Shown piece after piece: positions 1 to 8,705 of a DNA stretch of 57,569 nucleotides; the stretch's first letter is position 1; the number at the start of each line of letters is the position of its first letter. This DNA is from an uncultured Methylococcaceae bacterium (GTDB lineage Bacteria > Pseudomonadota > Gammaproteobacteria > Methylococcales > Methylomonadaceae): the NCBI GenBank assembly GCA_903927955.1, contig CAIYOW010000046.1, positions 1 to 57,569 on the forward strand. Direction: 5' to 3'. The position numbers and the translations under genes were made by a program. The notes beneath the pieces are model-generated. The model worked only from the letters and a program-made list of their open reading frames with translations. It did no database searches and was not told the DNA's origin.

Positions 1-1298
1 AATGAGGCAATGACAAAATTATCGCCGCATTGGGCGGCGGCTATTTCTTCCACGGCAGTTTTGCCAGAACCCGCCCCACCCATGGACATGAATAACTTAG
101 GCTGGGCATCGGCTGTTTTGCCCTGAAAAATAGCTTGTTTGGCAGCTTCCAATTTTCGGGTGATTTTATCCAGCCGTTCATAGGCAATTTCCACAGCACG
201 CACCAACCGGAAGTCTTCGGAGGCCGCCAACAGCAATTTGTCTTTTAAGGGTTCATTATTGGCCAGATCAAAAATCTGTGCCCCTTCACCTTCACACTGG
301 CGCAGCAAATCCAACAGTTCGGAGTGGCCCGGCGAACGCAAGCCGGTCAGCATATTGGTGTCCAGGCAAAATAGCGGGGCTATGCCACCCGCTTCTATGA
401 CAATGCCGTCAATCTCGTTTTTGCCAGGCTGGCGCAAGGCCTCGGTGCCGGGCAAATAGGCAATCACATGGCTAGCGGCACTCAGCGGATAGTCTGCCAA
501 ATGCCTGCCGGCAATAAACAGCTCGGTACGGATGCTAGCCAATGGCACTAGCCCGCCATTGACGGACACCAAGCATTCAATGCCGTCGCTAGTACGGTGC
601 GACAAAAAGGGAATGCCGAAGATGAATTTTTTGTTTTCTTGCCATTTGCCATAATCATTGGGCAAATTTTGTAGGCTTTTGCAGCGAGTAGGGTTCAATG
701 CGTGGCGGAAGGCCGTCGTCACTAAAGCCGATGGGCTGTAAAGGTCATGCAGGGCCATGGGGTCGCTGGCATCCAAGCGCCGGAAATCAATGCCCGGCTC
801 GTAAACGGCCTTAAAAGCGGGTAAATTCCCCAACGCGGTCATGAAAAAATCCAAAGTGATGCGGTTGCCGTAATGGAACGGCCTGACCAGACGCATGCGT
901 TGATAAAACGCGCTGAGGCGTTCAGCAATGTCTTCATTGCGGATAACAAAGCCATTATTGTCAAAAATGGCAGTGGCACTATTGTCATCACCATCATCCA
1001 GCACCAGCCTTTCGATGGCCTCGCGGAAGCGGGTGCGTTTTTCAGGGTCAGGCATAGTGCCGGGACGGTGGCTGACATTGGCCTGCTCCTTCCAATCGTA
1101 AAACAATTCCCGATGGATACGGGAGAACAAAGTGGTCAAATAGGTGACGCGCTTGGCTTGGTCTTGCGATACAGTCTCTTCAATTTCCTGCTTCAGTGTC
1201 GAGCTTAGCCTGACCGCTTGGGCAATAGCCAACGCGGTCCGTAACTTGATCAATTGCCGATAACCTTGGATATGCAGGTTGGTATTTTCATTCATCAT
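1..1298 (-). CDS. Zeta-toxin-like P-loop protein with degenerate Fic-like motif (C-terminus cut by window edge)
   Basis: Reading the minus strand from ATG at 1298 (a second ATG follows at 1295) gives about 432 codons with no stop before the window edge, so the C-terminus is missing. Near the visible end is a Walker A motif, GGAGSGKTAVEE, preceded by a hydrophobic strand (LFMSM), as in zeta-toxin/UDP-N-acetylglucosamine-kinase-like and other P-loop kinases. Around residues 137-150 the string VRPFHYGNRITLDFFM resembles the Fic core (HPFxxGNGRxxR), but the catalytic His is replaced by Arg and one Gly is missing. The first 130 residues are largely helical and charged. Family assignment of the P-loop as zeta toxin is inferred from motif and position; the catalytic half lies outside the window. 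No strong ribosome site precedes the start. It stands alone, about 430 bp from the divergent SulP gene. It could be a toxin or another ATP-binding protein. Confidence 0.7.
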   Translation of the reverse strand, partial: MMNENTNLHIQGYRQLIKLRTALAIAQAVRLSSTLKQEIEETVSQDQAKRVTYLTTLFSRIHRELFYDWKEQANVSHRPGTMPDPEKRTRFREAIERLVLDDGDDNSATAIFDNNGFVIRNEDIAERLSAFYQRMRLVRPFHYGNRITLDFFMTALGNLPAFKAVYEPGIDFRRLDASDPMALHDLYSPSALVTTAFRHALNPTRCKSLQNLPNDYGKWQENKKFIFGIPFLSHRTSDGIECLVSVNGGLVPLASIRTELFIAGRHLADYPLSAASHVIAYLPGTEALRQPGKNEIDGIVIEAGGIAPLFCLDTNMLTGLRSPGHSELLDLLRQCEGEGAQIFDLANNEPLKDKLLLAASEDFRLVRAVEIAYERLDKITRKLEAAKQAIFQGKTADAQPKLFMSMGGAGSGKTAVEEIAAAQCGDNFVIAS

Positions 1299-1724
1299 AA
1301 ATTAGCCATACTTGACGGCAAAGCCGATGTTTAGAGGGCTTTGCCAACCTTTAAATAATTTAAGCTGATAATAAACGTTTCAAGTTGTTATGCACAATAG
1401 CCAGGCTCATTCTTTATGGTCGCGCTGATCGTCTGGCTCCGTAATCCAACAAAAACATTGCTGGGTGATATGGTGCTAATTGCCAAACCAGTGGTGCATT
1501 TCAACCAAACTAAGGCTAAGCCAAGGGTCAGTACTTTGCTACGGCTGTTGTCCTGTTTTAATATGTAAACTAACTTCAGTAAGATAGCTGATACAGCCAT
1601 TTTCCTCGCCAACAAAAAAATTTTGGCGTGTAATTTGCTTAAAACCATTAAAAGCCGAGCGCTGCTTTAAATAAACCGCGCAACAGCTGCACTGCTTGAC
1701 TAACTACACTATAAGGTTCAAATC
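1299..1724. other. Intergenic region between divergent genes
   Basis: This 426-bp stretch separates the zeta-like gene (minus) from SulP (plus). It must hold promoters for both, but I could not pick convincing -35/-10 pairs. An AAGG ribosome site sits at about 1711-1714, before the SulP ATG. An 86-codon minus-strand frame at 1388-1648 has no ribosome site and no recognisable protein and is not called. Confidence 0.5.
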
Positions 1725-3323
1725 ATGAGTGAAACAAATCTATCGGCTTTGCCCAAAACGGGGCTGGCTGGCTTGCAAGAAAACTGGCGCAGTGACTTAT
1801 TGTCCGGTTTTTTGGTGTTTTTAATTGCTATGCCATTATGTTTGGGCATCTCCTTAGCCTCTGGATTCCCCCCTTCGGCGGGCATTATCACCGCCATTAT
1901 TGGCGGCTTGCTGGTATCGCGGCTGAGCGGCTCATTTGTAACCATTAATGGCCCGGCAGCGGGTCTGATCGTCGTTGTATTGGGGGCTGTGCAGTCCTTG
2001 GGCAATGGTGACAATATGGTGGGTTACCGTTACACCTTGGCAGCCATTGTCATCGCCAGTGCCTTCCAAATTGTCATGGGCTTGTTAAAAGCCGGCCGGT
2101 TAAGCTCGTTTTTCCCTGCATCGGTGGTGCATGGCATGTTGGCGGCGATTGGCATCATTATCATGACCAAGCAAATTTTTGCCGTGGTGGGCAGTGCACC
2201 GGTAAAAGGCAGCAGTCTGCTTTCGACTATGGCCCAGATTCCTGAAGGCTTCATCAACATGAAGCCGGAAATTGCTATTATCGGTTTTAGCGGTTTGGCG
2301 ATATTGATTGCTTGGTCGCTGATTAAAAACAAAACCATAAAAATGATCCCCGCACCTTTGGTTGTCGTGGTGGTGGGCATTGCCTTGGGCCATTACTTTA
2401 ATCTAAGCACAGCTTATCCAAAGCTGTTGGTGAATATTTCCGATGATTTTTCATCCAGCTTTTTCTTTCCTGACTTTGGCAAAATCGCCACCGGTGAGTT
2501 TTGGGGGGCGGTGCTGAGCATCTGTTTGGTCGGCAGCTTGGAAACGCTATTAAGTGCTATGGCAGTGGATAAATTAGACCCTTTTAAACGCCATTCCGAT
2601 CTGAATAAAGACTTGACCGCAGTAGGGGCGGGCAATTTGCTGGCCGGTTTGGTGGGCGGTTTACCAATGATTGCGGAAATTGTGCGTAGTTCGGCAAACG
2701 TCACGAACGGTGCCAAAACCGGTTGGGCCAATTTTTTCCATGGTCTGTTTTTGTTGATATTTGTGGCGTTGTTCCCCGCACTCATCCGCAGTATCCCCTT
2801 GGCAGCATTGGGTGCATTGCTGGTGTTCACCGGCTTCCGATTGGCTTCGCCGAAAGAGTTCGGCAAAGTGCTGGGGCTTGGCAAAGAACAAATGGTGATG
2901 TTTGTCGCCACTATTGTCGGTGTTATCGCCACTGATTTGTTGGTGGGCGTGGCAATTGGTATTGTCACCAAATTTATTATTCATTTGTTGCGCGGAGTCA
3001 AGCCCGGCAATTTGTTCAAAATTGATTTTGTCATCACCCCCGCCAGCGATAACAGTGTGTTGATTGAAATACGCGGCGCTGCTATTTTCTCCAACCTATT
3101 GGCGTTAAAAGATGCCCTGATGGCTTTGGAATCCGGCAAAACCCTTATTTTCCAATTAAACGACGCTTATTTGCTTGACCATACCATGATGGAGTTTTTC
3201 CATGATTTCCAACATGATTATGAAGCCGAAGGTGGCCACTGTCAGTTTCTTGGCATGGAATATCATGAAACCTTTGCCGACCATCCGTTGGCGGCCCGCC
3301 GCAATAAGCAAAATCTCGCTTGA
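1725..3323 (+). CDS. SulP family inorganic anion (probable bicarbonate) transporter
   Basis: The 532-residue protein begins with the SulP signature region (GFLVFLIAMPLCLGISLASG, then a conserved TINGPAAGL segment) and has about a dozen hydrophobic segments to roughly residue 430. It ends in a STAS-like cytoplasmic domain (about 435-520: VLIEIRGAAIFSN, then LIFQLNDAYLLDHT). SulP proteins move sulfate, bicarbonate or other anions across the inner membrane, often with Na+ or H+. The substrate cannot be read from sequence. Its place directly ahead of dabA and dabB argues for bicarbonate. A short gap of 125 bp with hairpins follows. The ATG has an AAGG ribosome site about 9 nt upstream. A second SulP, fused to carbonic anhydrase, lies at 34655-36892. 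Confidence 0.93.
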   Translation: MSETNLSALPKTGLAGLQENWRSDLLSGFLVFLIAMPLCLGISLASGFPPSAGIITAIIGGLLVSRLSGSFVTINGPAAGLIVVVLGAVQSLGNGDNMVGYRYTLAAIVIASAFQIVMGLLKAGRLSSFFPASVVHGMLAAIGIIIMTKQIFAVVGSAPVKGSSLLSTMAQIPEGFINMKPEIAIIGFSGLAILIAWSLIKNKTIKMIPAPLVVVVVGIALGHYFNLSTAYPKLLVNISDDFSSSFFFPDFGKIATGEFWGAVLSICLVGSLETLLSAMAVDKLDPFKRHSDLNKDLTAVGAGNLLAGLVGGLPMIAEIVRSSANVTNGAKTGWANFFHGLFLLIFVALFPALIRSIPLAALGALLVFTGFRLASPKEFGKVLGLGKEQMVMFVATIVGVIATDLLVGVAIGIVTKFIIHLLRGVKPGNLFKIDFVITPASDNSVLIEIRGAAIFSNLLALKDALMALESGKTLIFQLNDAYLLDHTMMEFFHDFQHDYEAEGGHCQFLGMEYHETFADHPLAARRNKQNLA

Positions 3324-3339
3324 TGCCCCATTAGCGTGA

Positions 3340-3407
3340 GGGTGGTTAGCGCCACCCAATGCCTTTGTTAGCTGTTGGGGTGTGCGTCCCGCCCCAATTC
3401 ATGAATT
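3340..3407. other. Two hairpins and a palindrome between SulP and dabA
   Basis: GGGTGG (3340-3345) pairs with CCACCC (3352-3357) around a 6-nt loop. TTGGGG (3375-3380) pairs with CCCCAA (3392-3397). The perfect palindrome AATTCATGAATT spans 3396-3407. No T-tract follows either stem, so they are not classic terminators. They may mark an mRNA processing or stabilising element that sets SulP and dabA levels separately, or a binding site for dabA control. Confidence 0.45.
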
Positions 3408-3448
3408 GACTGGGCTTGTTTCAGGCTCAGCTTGACCGGACTCCCGCA

Positions 3449-6022
3449 ATGACTTTAGCAAACCCTAGCCCCGCCATCAACTTTGAGCTTGATGCCGCCA
3501 TCAACCGTGTCAGCCGTTGGCTGCCCATCCAAGGTCCGATCAAGGATTTTATCCATCACAACATTTTACATGCCGTACAGCAGTATCCCTTCCATAAAGG
3601 CGTGGCTATAGCCGCTAAAGTTTACGGCGCAAGAAGTTATCTGTCTGCGGCGGATTATCAGGCCATGTACCGTAAAGGTCGCATTAAAGATTTTGCGGTT
3701 GATTGGGCGATCAGGCAATCCGGTTATACGCCAGAACATTACCCGTTGCTGCGTACCAACTTGTTTATTGAGAATGACACCCAACATTATCCGCCCGTGT
3801 CCTTGGCCAACAACGGTATCCGCAACCACTGGCTGAGCCATCTGGAAACCGATCTTAATTCGTTGGTGCATCCTCTCATGTTCCGGTTGCTGGGCAATTT
3901 TCTTGATCAAGGTATCAGCCGCTGGACACTGAGTAAAAAAGACGAGCCATTTTGGGCGTGTGTATGGCGGTTGGCACACAATAGCCTGTTACCACTGTAT
4001 CCATTCGATACGGCATGGGCGCAAGATTGGCTGGACAAGTCGCCTGATGAGGTGATCTTGGCTTGTTTGCAACGGCTAGTGGGCGATGAAACTTTGTATG
4101 AGCAATACATTTTGGAGTTGCTGCTAGGGCATCCAGGCTGGTCTGGCATGGTGCGCTTAATTGAGCAACGTCCTAATGCCCTGCTGAAACCCCGGAAAAT
4201 TTCCCTGAAAGAAATGCTAGCCATTGAGCTGTTGGCGGAATGGGCCATCTTACAAAAAAAATTCGGCAACGAATTTATTGCCGTTCGGCAGCTGCCTGAT
4301 ATGAGCAATATCCCCTTGCTCAGCGATTATGAAGCCAAAGCCACCATACCCCTTAACTTAAAAATTTGGCATGAGGCGATGGAGTATTCCCGCTATGCGG
4401 AGTTGATGGTGGCGTTAAAAGATCAGCCTGCACCACAAAGCAGTTCTGTGCCACTTATTGCACAAGCTTTTTTCTGCATTGACGACCGCGAATGTTCGGC
4501 GCGCCGCTATCTGGAAGAGGCCAACCCCGCCATTGAAACATTTGGCGCACCTGGCTTTTTTGGCATTGATTTTCTCTACCAAGGTTATGACAATACTTAC
4601 GTTGTAGCCCAGTGCCCCAATATTTTAAATCCTAAGCACCTGATCTTGGAAACCAGCACACAACCGACATCAGAAAAAAACAACCTGACTGACGGATTGT
4701 CCGATTTGCATATCAAAGGGCATTCATTATTATGGAGCTGGCTATTCACCCAACTATTAGGCTTAGGCTATGCGGTCAAGATGGTCTGGGACACGTTCCG
4801 GCCAGGCGCGCAACTATTAAGGTTTAAAACCTTGAGTGAAGTCAGTACACAAACCCATTTGCATTTGCTGCGTGAAAATGATGAACCCACCGAAGAAGGC
4901 CGTTTATTGGGTTTTTCATTCATCGAAATGGCCGACAAAGTGGAAGGGTTGCTCAGGAACATTGGCCTGACCAAAAACTTTGCACCACTGGTTGTGGTGA
5001 TCGCACACGGTTCCAGCAGCACTAACAATCCCCATTTTGCCGCTTACGAATGTGGAGCTTGTGCGGGCAAACCAGGCGCCCCCAATGCGAGGGCGTTTGC
5101 TTGGATGGCCAATAGCGAACCCGTCCGCGCCATCCTGCGCGAACGTGGCATAGCTATTCCAGACCAGAGTTTTTTTATCGGGGCGCTGCACAACACCAGC
5201 CGTGATGAAATCACCTACTTTGACCCCCATTTGTATGACCGTTGCCCGACAGAAAACCTTGCCGCGTTTAAAGCAGCCATGCAGCAAGGCTTGCATAAAA
5301 ACGCTTGGGAACGTTGCCGTTGGTTTGAATTGGCTCCAGACAGCAATAACTATGATGATGCCCATGAGCATGTCCGGGCGCGGGCTTCGTCCATCTTTGA
5401 GCCGCGCCCCGAATGGGATCATTCCAATAACCTCTACTCCATTGTGGGCAGACGCCAATTGACCAAAAACCTGTTTTTGGACAGGCGTTCCTTTTTGCAG
5501 TCTTACGACCCTAATACCGATGCCGATGGGTCTATTCTTGTAAAAATCCTTTCAGCCATCATCCCGGTTTGTGGTGGCATTAACTTGTCCTATTTCTTTT
5601 CGCGCATGGACAATTCCGTTTATGGTGCCGGCACCAAACTGCCCCATAACGTCATTGGCCTGCTAGGCGTTGCCAACGGCGTGGAAGGCGATCTGCGTAC
5701 TGGCTTAGTCTCGCAAATGATAGAAGTGCATGAACCGGCAAGATTATTGATTGTCATTGAGCAAACCACCAGAATCCTGGATTTGGCCTTCGCCAAACTG
5801 GGGGACACTTTAATGGAATGGCTGGACAACAACTGGGTGCGCTTGGTGGCCTGTCATCCTGAAACCCGCGCATTGTATTTCTACCATCATAGCGGTTGGC
5901 AGCCAGTGGAATTGCCAGAAGATTTTATTGCACCGGTGGCGGATTGCGCGGAAACCATCTTTACCGGCAAACACCGCACTATTCCTGTGCATGTGATGAC
6001 AAGAGCAGCGGCAACTACCTAA
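3449..6022 (+). CDS. dabA: DabA, DUF2309 subunit of the DAB inorganic-carbon accumulation system
   Basis: The large DUF2309 (PF10070) protein is the soluble, zinc-binding, carbonic-anhydrase-like half of the DAB complex. DAB converts CO2 to bicarbonate in a one-way, energy-coupled manner at the inner membrane. The beta-CA-like ligands are visible. FFCIDDRECS supplies Cys and Asp, near residues 343 and 345 from the ATG start. VVVIAHGSSS supplies His near 520. The YECGACAGKPG stretch supplies Cys near 535. The spacing matches the characterised Halothiobacillus protein. Length (857 aa from ATG 3449) fits the family. An in-frame TTG at 3416 would add 11 residues; I prefer the ATG, although its ribosome site is weak. 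dabB starts 36 bp downstream, so the two are co-transcribed. Gene order A then B, with SulP first, differs from the usual dabB-dabA. Confidence 0.93.
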   Translation: MTLANPSPAINFELDAAINRVSRWLPIQGPIKDFIHHNILHAVQQYPFHKGVAIAAKVYGARSYLSAADYQAMYRKGRIKDFAVDWAIRQSGYTPEHYPLLRTNLFIENDTQHYPPVSLANNGIRNHWLSHLETDLNSLVHPLMFRLLGNFLDQGISRWTLSKKDEPFWACVWRLAHNSLLPLYPFDTAWAQDWLDKSPDEVILACLQRLVGDETLYEQYILELLLGHPGWSGMVRLIEQRPNALLKPRKISLKEMLAIELLAEWAILQKKFGNEFIAVRQLPDMSNIPLLSDYEAKATIPLNLKIWHEAMEYSRYAELMVALKDQPAPQSSSVPLIAQAFFCIDDRECSARRYLEEANPAIETFGAPGFFGIDFLYQGYDNTYVVAQCPNILNPKHLILETSTQPTSEKNNLTDGLSDLHIKGHSLLWSWLFTQLLGLGYAVKMVWDTFRPGAQLLRFKTLSEVSTQTHLHLLRENDEPTEEGRLLGFSFIEMADKVEGLLRNIGLTKNFAPLVVVIAHGSSSTNNPHFAAYECGACAGKPGAPNARAFAWMANSEPVRAILRERGIAIPDQSFFIGALHNTSRDEITYFDPHLYDRCPTENLAAFKAAMQQGLHKNAWERCRWFELAPDSNNYDDAHEHVRARASSIFEPRPEWDHSNNLYSIVGRRQLTKNLFLDRRSFLQSYDPNTDADGSILVKILSAIIPVCGGINLSYFFSRMDNSVYGAGTKLPHNVIGLLGVANGVEGDLRTGLVSQMIEVHEPARLLIVIEQTTRILDLAFAKLGDTLMEWLDNNWVRLVACHPETRALYFYHHSGWQPVELPEDFIAPVADCAETIFTGKHRTIPVHVMTRAAATT

Positions 6023-6058
6023 GCGCCCAATTTGCCATTTGATTTAAGAGAGCACATC

Positions 6059-7933
6059 ATGAACTTATTATTACTCAGCTGCGAACTGTTGCCCTTGCTC
6101 GGCATTATATTGATCACCTTGTTTGGCAGAAAAGAACAGAGTATCGCAAAAATATCATTTTGGATAACCCATGCCATGGGCTTAAGCATATTTGGCTTGT
6201 TGGCGGTATGGGCTAGCACCGGCTTTGCCGCCCACGAATTCGAGCTGTTCAGCCTCTACAAACAGGGCAGCTACCATTTCCCCGTGTTGTTTTTTCTGGA
6301 TCGGGTCAGTGCCGTCTATTTGTTTGCCGTTTGGGTGATTTTTTCGGTGATTGTGCGTTATTGCCGTAACTATCTGTATCGCGAACCGGGCTACAAACGG
6401 TTTTTTATCACTATCTTTGGCTTTGCCTTTGGCCTGAACATAATCGTAATGTCCGGTTCGATTGACATGCTGTTTGCAGGCTGGGAAATTGTCGGCATAT
6501 CATCGTTTTTATTGATCGCTTTTTATCGGCATCGCGTGCAGCCAGTACGCAATGCCTTACGGGCATATACCGTCTACCGGTTTTGTGACATCGGCCTATT
6601 GCTGGGCGCGTTGCTTAACCATCAGCTGTTCCACGAAAGCGACCATTTCAGTAACCTGAGTGTGCTGTTTGAACACTCAGCACCACAGCCCGCCAGCTAT
6701 CTGGGCTTGTTGGTCATGTCCCTGATGATTTTTGTCGCCGCTGCGGGCAAATCAGCACAGTTCCCGTTTTGTTTTTGGTTGCCTAGGGCAATGGAAGGCC
6801 CCACCCCGTCCAGTGCGATTTTTTATGGGGCGTTGTCGGTACACTTGGGGGTATTTTTGCTGCTCCGCACCATGCCAATCTGGAGCTACCATATACTGAT
6901 GCGTTCCATTTTGTTTTTAATTGGATTTATCACCCTGATTATCGCCAGCTTCGCAGAAAAAACCCAATCTAACATTAAAGGCCAAGTCGCCTATGCCTCA
7001 ATCGGTCAAGTTGCTTTCATGTTTATGGAGCTGGCCTTGGGGCTGGAAACCTTGGTGTTGGTGCACTTTTTGGGCAACGCTTTCTTGCGCTGTTACCAGT
7101 TATTGGTGTCACCTTCCATTGTTGCCCATGCTTTGCGGGTGGACGGGGCTATTGACACCAATGTGGAGCCAACCAATCCAGCCTTAAAGGCTCACCTGCC
7201 GGTATCTATCCGCGATAGTTTCCCCGAGGTGCTGCAAAACACGCTATATGTCTTTGCATTGCAGGAGGGCAATTTGGAATTATGGGTGCGTTCATTGCTC
7301 TGGTCGCCGCTGAAAAGATACGGTGCGCAAATTAATGCCACCAAACCTTGGCAATTCTTGCTGGTGGGTGTGCTAGTGATCGGTTCATTACTGATTCTCA
7401 ATCAAGGCGGATTTGTCAATGCCAGCGTATTTGCTTTTCCTTTGGCGGGTGCCATGGTGCTGGCTTCGTTAAGTGCGTTTAGCCAGAAACATAATTTTAT
7501 CGGCACTTGGAATGCGGTCGCGCTCAGTTTTGCCTTGGCAGGGGCTTCCGTGTGGTTTTTACAGCCCCAAGCCAGTGAAGAAATTATCTTTTTCGCATCT
7601 GGTATTATCCCGTCTTGGCTACTGGGGATTGCAGTGCTGTTAAAATTACCCAAACCTGAGATGTTTAAAGACACACCGTTTGCTTATCGTGCCATGTCAG
7701 AAACCAACCCGTTGTTGGCCTTGCTGTTGTTTTTCAGTTTTTTGGGGTTGATCTGCTTTCCCATCTCCCCCGCTTTTATTGGCGAAGACTTGTTGCTTTA
7801 CTATGCCAGCAGGGAATATACCTTGATTGCCGCGCTGATAGCCGCCTGTTTTGTCATCAACGGCATTGCCGCCGCACGGGTTTATCTTCGCCTGTGCATG
7901 GGTAGGCCAGCAGACTTTGTCAGGGGGCGTTGA
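6059..7933 (+). CDS. dabB: DabB, NuoL-like proton-channel subunit of the DAB system
   Basis: This 624-residue polytopic membrane protein belongs to the proton-translocating Nuo/Mrp antiporter family (PF00361). The stretch from AAGKSAQFPFCFWLPRAMEG through GPTPSSAIFYGALSVH matches the core helix motif of NuoL, with the conserved Lys. FAGWEIVGISSFLLI is the TM5 glutamate region. In the DAB complex this subunit is thought to supply a proton-motive-force-driven conformational input to DabA. I place the start at ATG 6059, which has AAGAGAG a few bases upstream; a TTG at 6032 lacks such a site. No other complex I or Mrp antiporter genes are nearby, which supports DabB rather than a respiratory subunit. 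The gene closes the SulP-dabA-dabB unit. Confidence 0.9.
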   Translation: MNLLLLSCELLPLLGIILITLFGRKEQSIAKISFWITHAMGLSIFGLLAVWASTGFAAHEFELFSLYKQGSYHFPVLFFLDRVSAVYLFAVWVIFSVIVRYCRNYLYREPGYKRFFITIFGFAFGLNIIVMSGSIDMLFAGWEIVGISSFLLIAFYRHRVQPVRNALRAYTVYRFCDIGLLLGALLNHQLFHESDHFSNLSVLFEHSAPQPASYLGLLVMSLMIFVAAAGKSAQFPFCFWLPRAMEGPTPSSAIFYGALSVHLGVFLLLRTMPIWSYHILMRSILFLIGFITLIIASFAEKTQSNIKGQVAYASIGQVAFMFMELALGLETLVLVHFLGNAFLRCYQLLVSPSIVAHALRVDGAIDTNVEPTNPALKAHLPVSIRDSFPEVLQNTLYVFALQEGNLELWVRSLLWSPLKRYGAQINATKPWQFLLVGVLVIGSLLILNQGGFVNASVFAFPLAGAMVLASLSAFSQKHNFIGTWNAVALSFALAGASVWFLQPQASEEIIFFASGIIPSWLLGIAVLLKLPKPEMFKDTPFAYRAMSETNPLLALLLFFSFLGLICFPISPAFIGEDLLLYYASREYTLIAALIAACFVINGIAAARVYLRLCMGRPADFVRGR

Positions 7934-7991
7934 TGGTTTGCAAGGAGCTTTTGCGGGGTTCTCTTTTTACCGCTAAAAACCTGCCATGGAA

Positions 7992-8066
7992 TTGACTTGC
8001 CCAGCGGCTTTCAGGGTTATAATGTTCGCCAATAAACCGTCGGTCTAAGGTGGCTGGCGGTTTTTT
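7992..8066 (+). promoter_or_regulatory. Putative promoter followed by a terminator-like leader hairpin
   Basis: A perfect -10 TATAAT lies at 8018-8023. The best -35 candidates are CTTGCC at 7996-8001 (16-nt spacer) and TTGACT at 7992-7997 (20-nt spacer). Just downstream AAACCG (8034-8039) can pair with CGGTTT (8058-8063), which runs into six T residues (8061-8066). The hairpin has a long loop, so any termination would be weak. It precedes the small gene at 8107. Confidence 0.45.
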
Positions 8067-8106
8067 ATTGTCTAATCAATCTCATAAAAATCAACAAGGG
8101 TAAACC

Positions 8107-8526
8107 ATGCGTTTTTTAATTGCTGTCATCAAACTGGGTGTCAAATGGACACCTAAATCTATTGTGTTAAAAGTCGCCAATATTAAATTGAAAGGCATTG
8201 CAGAAATAAAAGATTATGCGGTGGATTTGGATGCCCGTACAGTCTATGCCAATACTTTGTTATCGGGTGAAACAGAAGCAATAGAAGTATGGGCAGAGCA
8301 ATTTGGCATAATTTTAGACAATGGCAGTTACAAATTTGTTTTGCAGCAAGCCCATTCCAATAAGGCGTGGTTGAACAATTCGTTTGCTTTTGTGTTGGGC
8401 AAAGCTTTCCCGATTCCGGTCGTGCCAAAATTGGCCCGTTTTATGCCGCTGGCTTATGAGTTGCTGAAAGTTGAGCAGGCATTGCCTGGACAAAAAAAGA
8501 TTGCTGCAGGTGATGCAGTGGAGTGA
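8107..8526 (+). CDS. Conserved hypothetical small protein
   Basis: I do not recognise this 139-residue protein. The start is well supported by AAGGGT 6 nt before ATG 8107, with a candidate promoter upstream. The N-terminus is basic and mildly hydrophobic (MRFLIAVIKLGVKW). The middle (residues about 30-80) alternates polar and hydrophobic residues, as in a small alpha/beta domain. The tail is Lys/Ala rich. No signal peptide, lipobox or clear transmembrane helix was seen. It sits alone between dabB and the DHH gene, with its own upstream and downstream gaps of about 170 bp. Confidence 0.65.
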   Translation: MRFLIAVIKLGVKWTPKSIVLKVANIKLKGIAEIKDYAVDLDARTVYANTLLSGETEAIEVWAEQFGIILDNGSYKFVLQQAHSNKAWLNNSFAFVLGKAFPIPVVPKLARFMPLAYELLKVEQALPGQKKIAAGDAVE

Positions 8527-8644
8527 TGGTTTTGCCAGGCTTGCCCAAAGGTAGGTGTTAGACCACTACAATGACAGGCGGCTAGGCGGCATGTGCAGGA
8601 GTCTGGAAGACCGCAAGCAACGGCGTTCCGGCAACCACCAATTT

Positions 8645-8673
8645 TTGTATAGTCACCGGTAATCCTTTACAAT
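8645..8673 (+). promoter_or_regulatory. Sigma70-type promoter for the DHH-cysC pair
   Basis: TTGTAT (8645-8650) and TACAAT (8668-8673) are separated by exactly 17 nt, a good housekeeping promoter layout. Transcription would begin near 8680, about 25 nt before the DHH start at 8706. Confidence 0.55.
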
Positions 8674-8705
8674 GCCCGCTAAAGGAAATTTTCTATGGTA
8701 ATTCT

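Noticed and set aside
1388-1648. 86-codon minus-strand frame before SulP
   Set aside because: No ribosome site and no recognisable domain; Ser/Lys-rich composition looks like chance.
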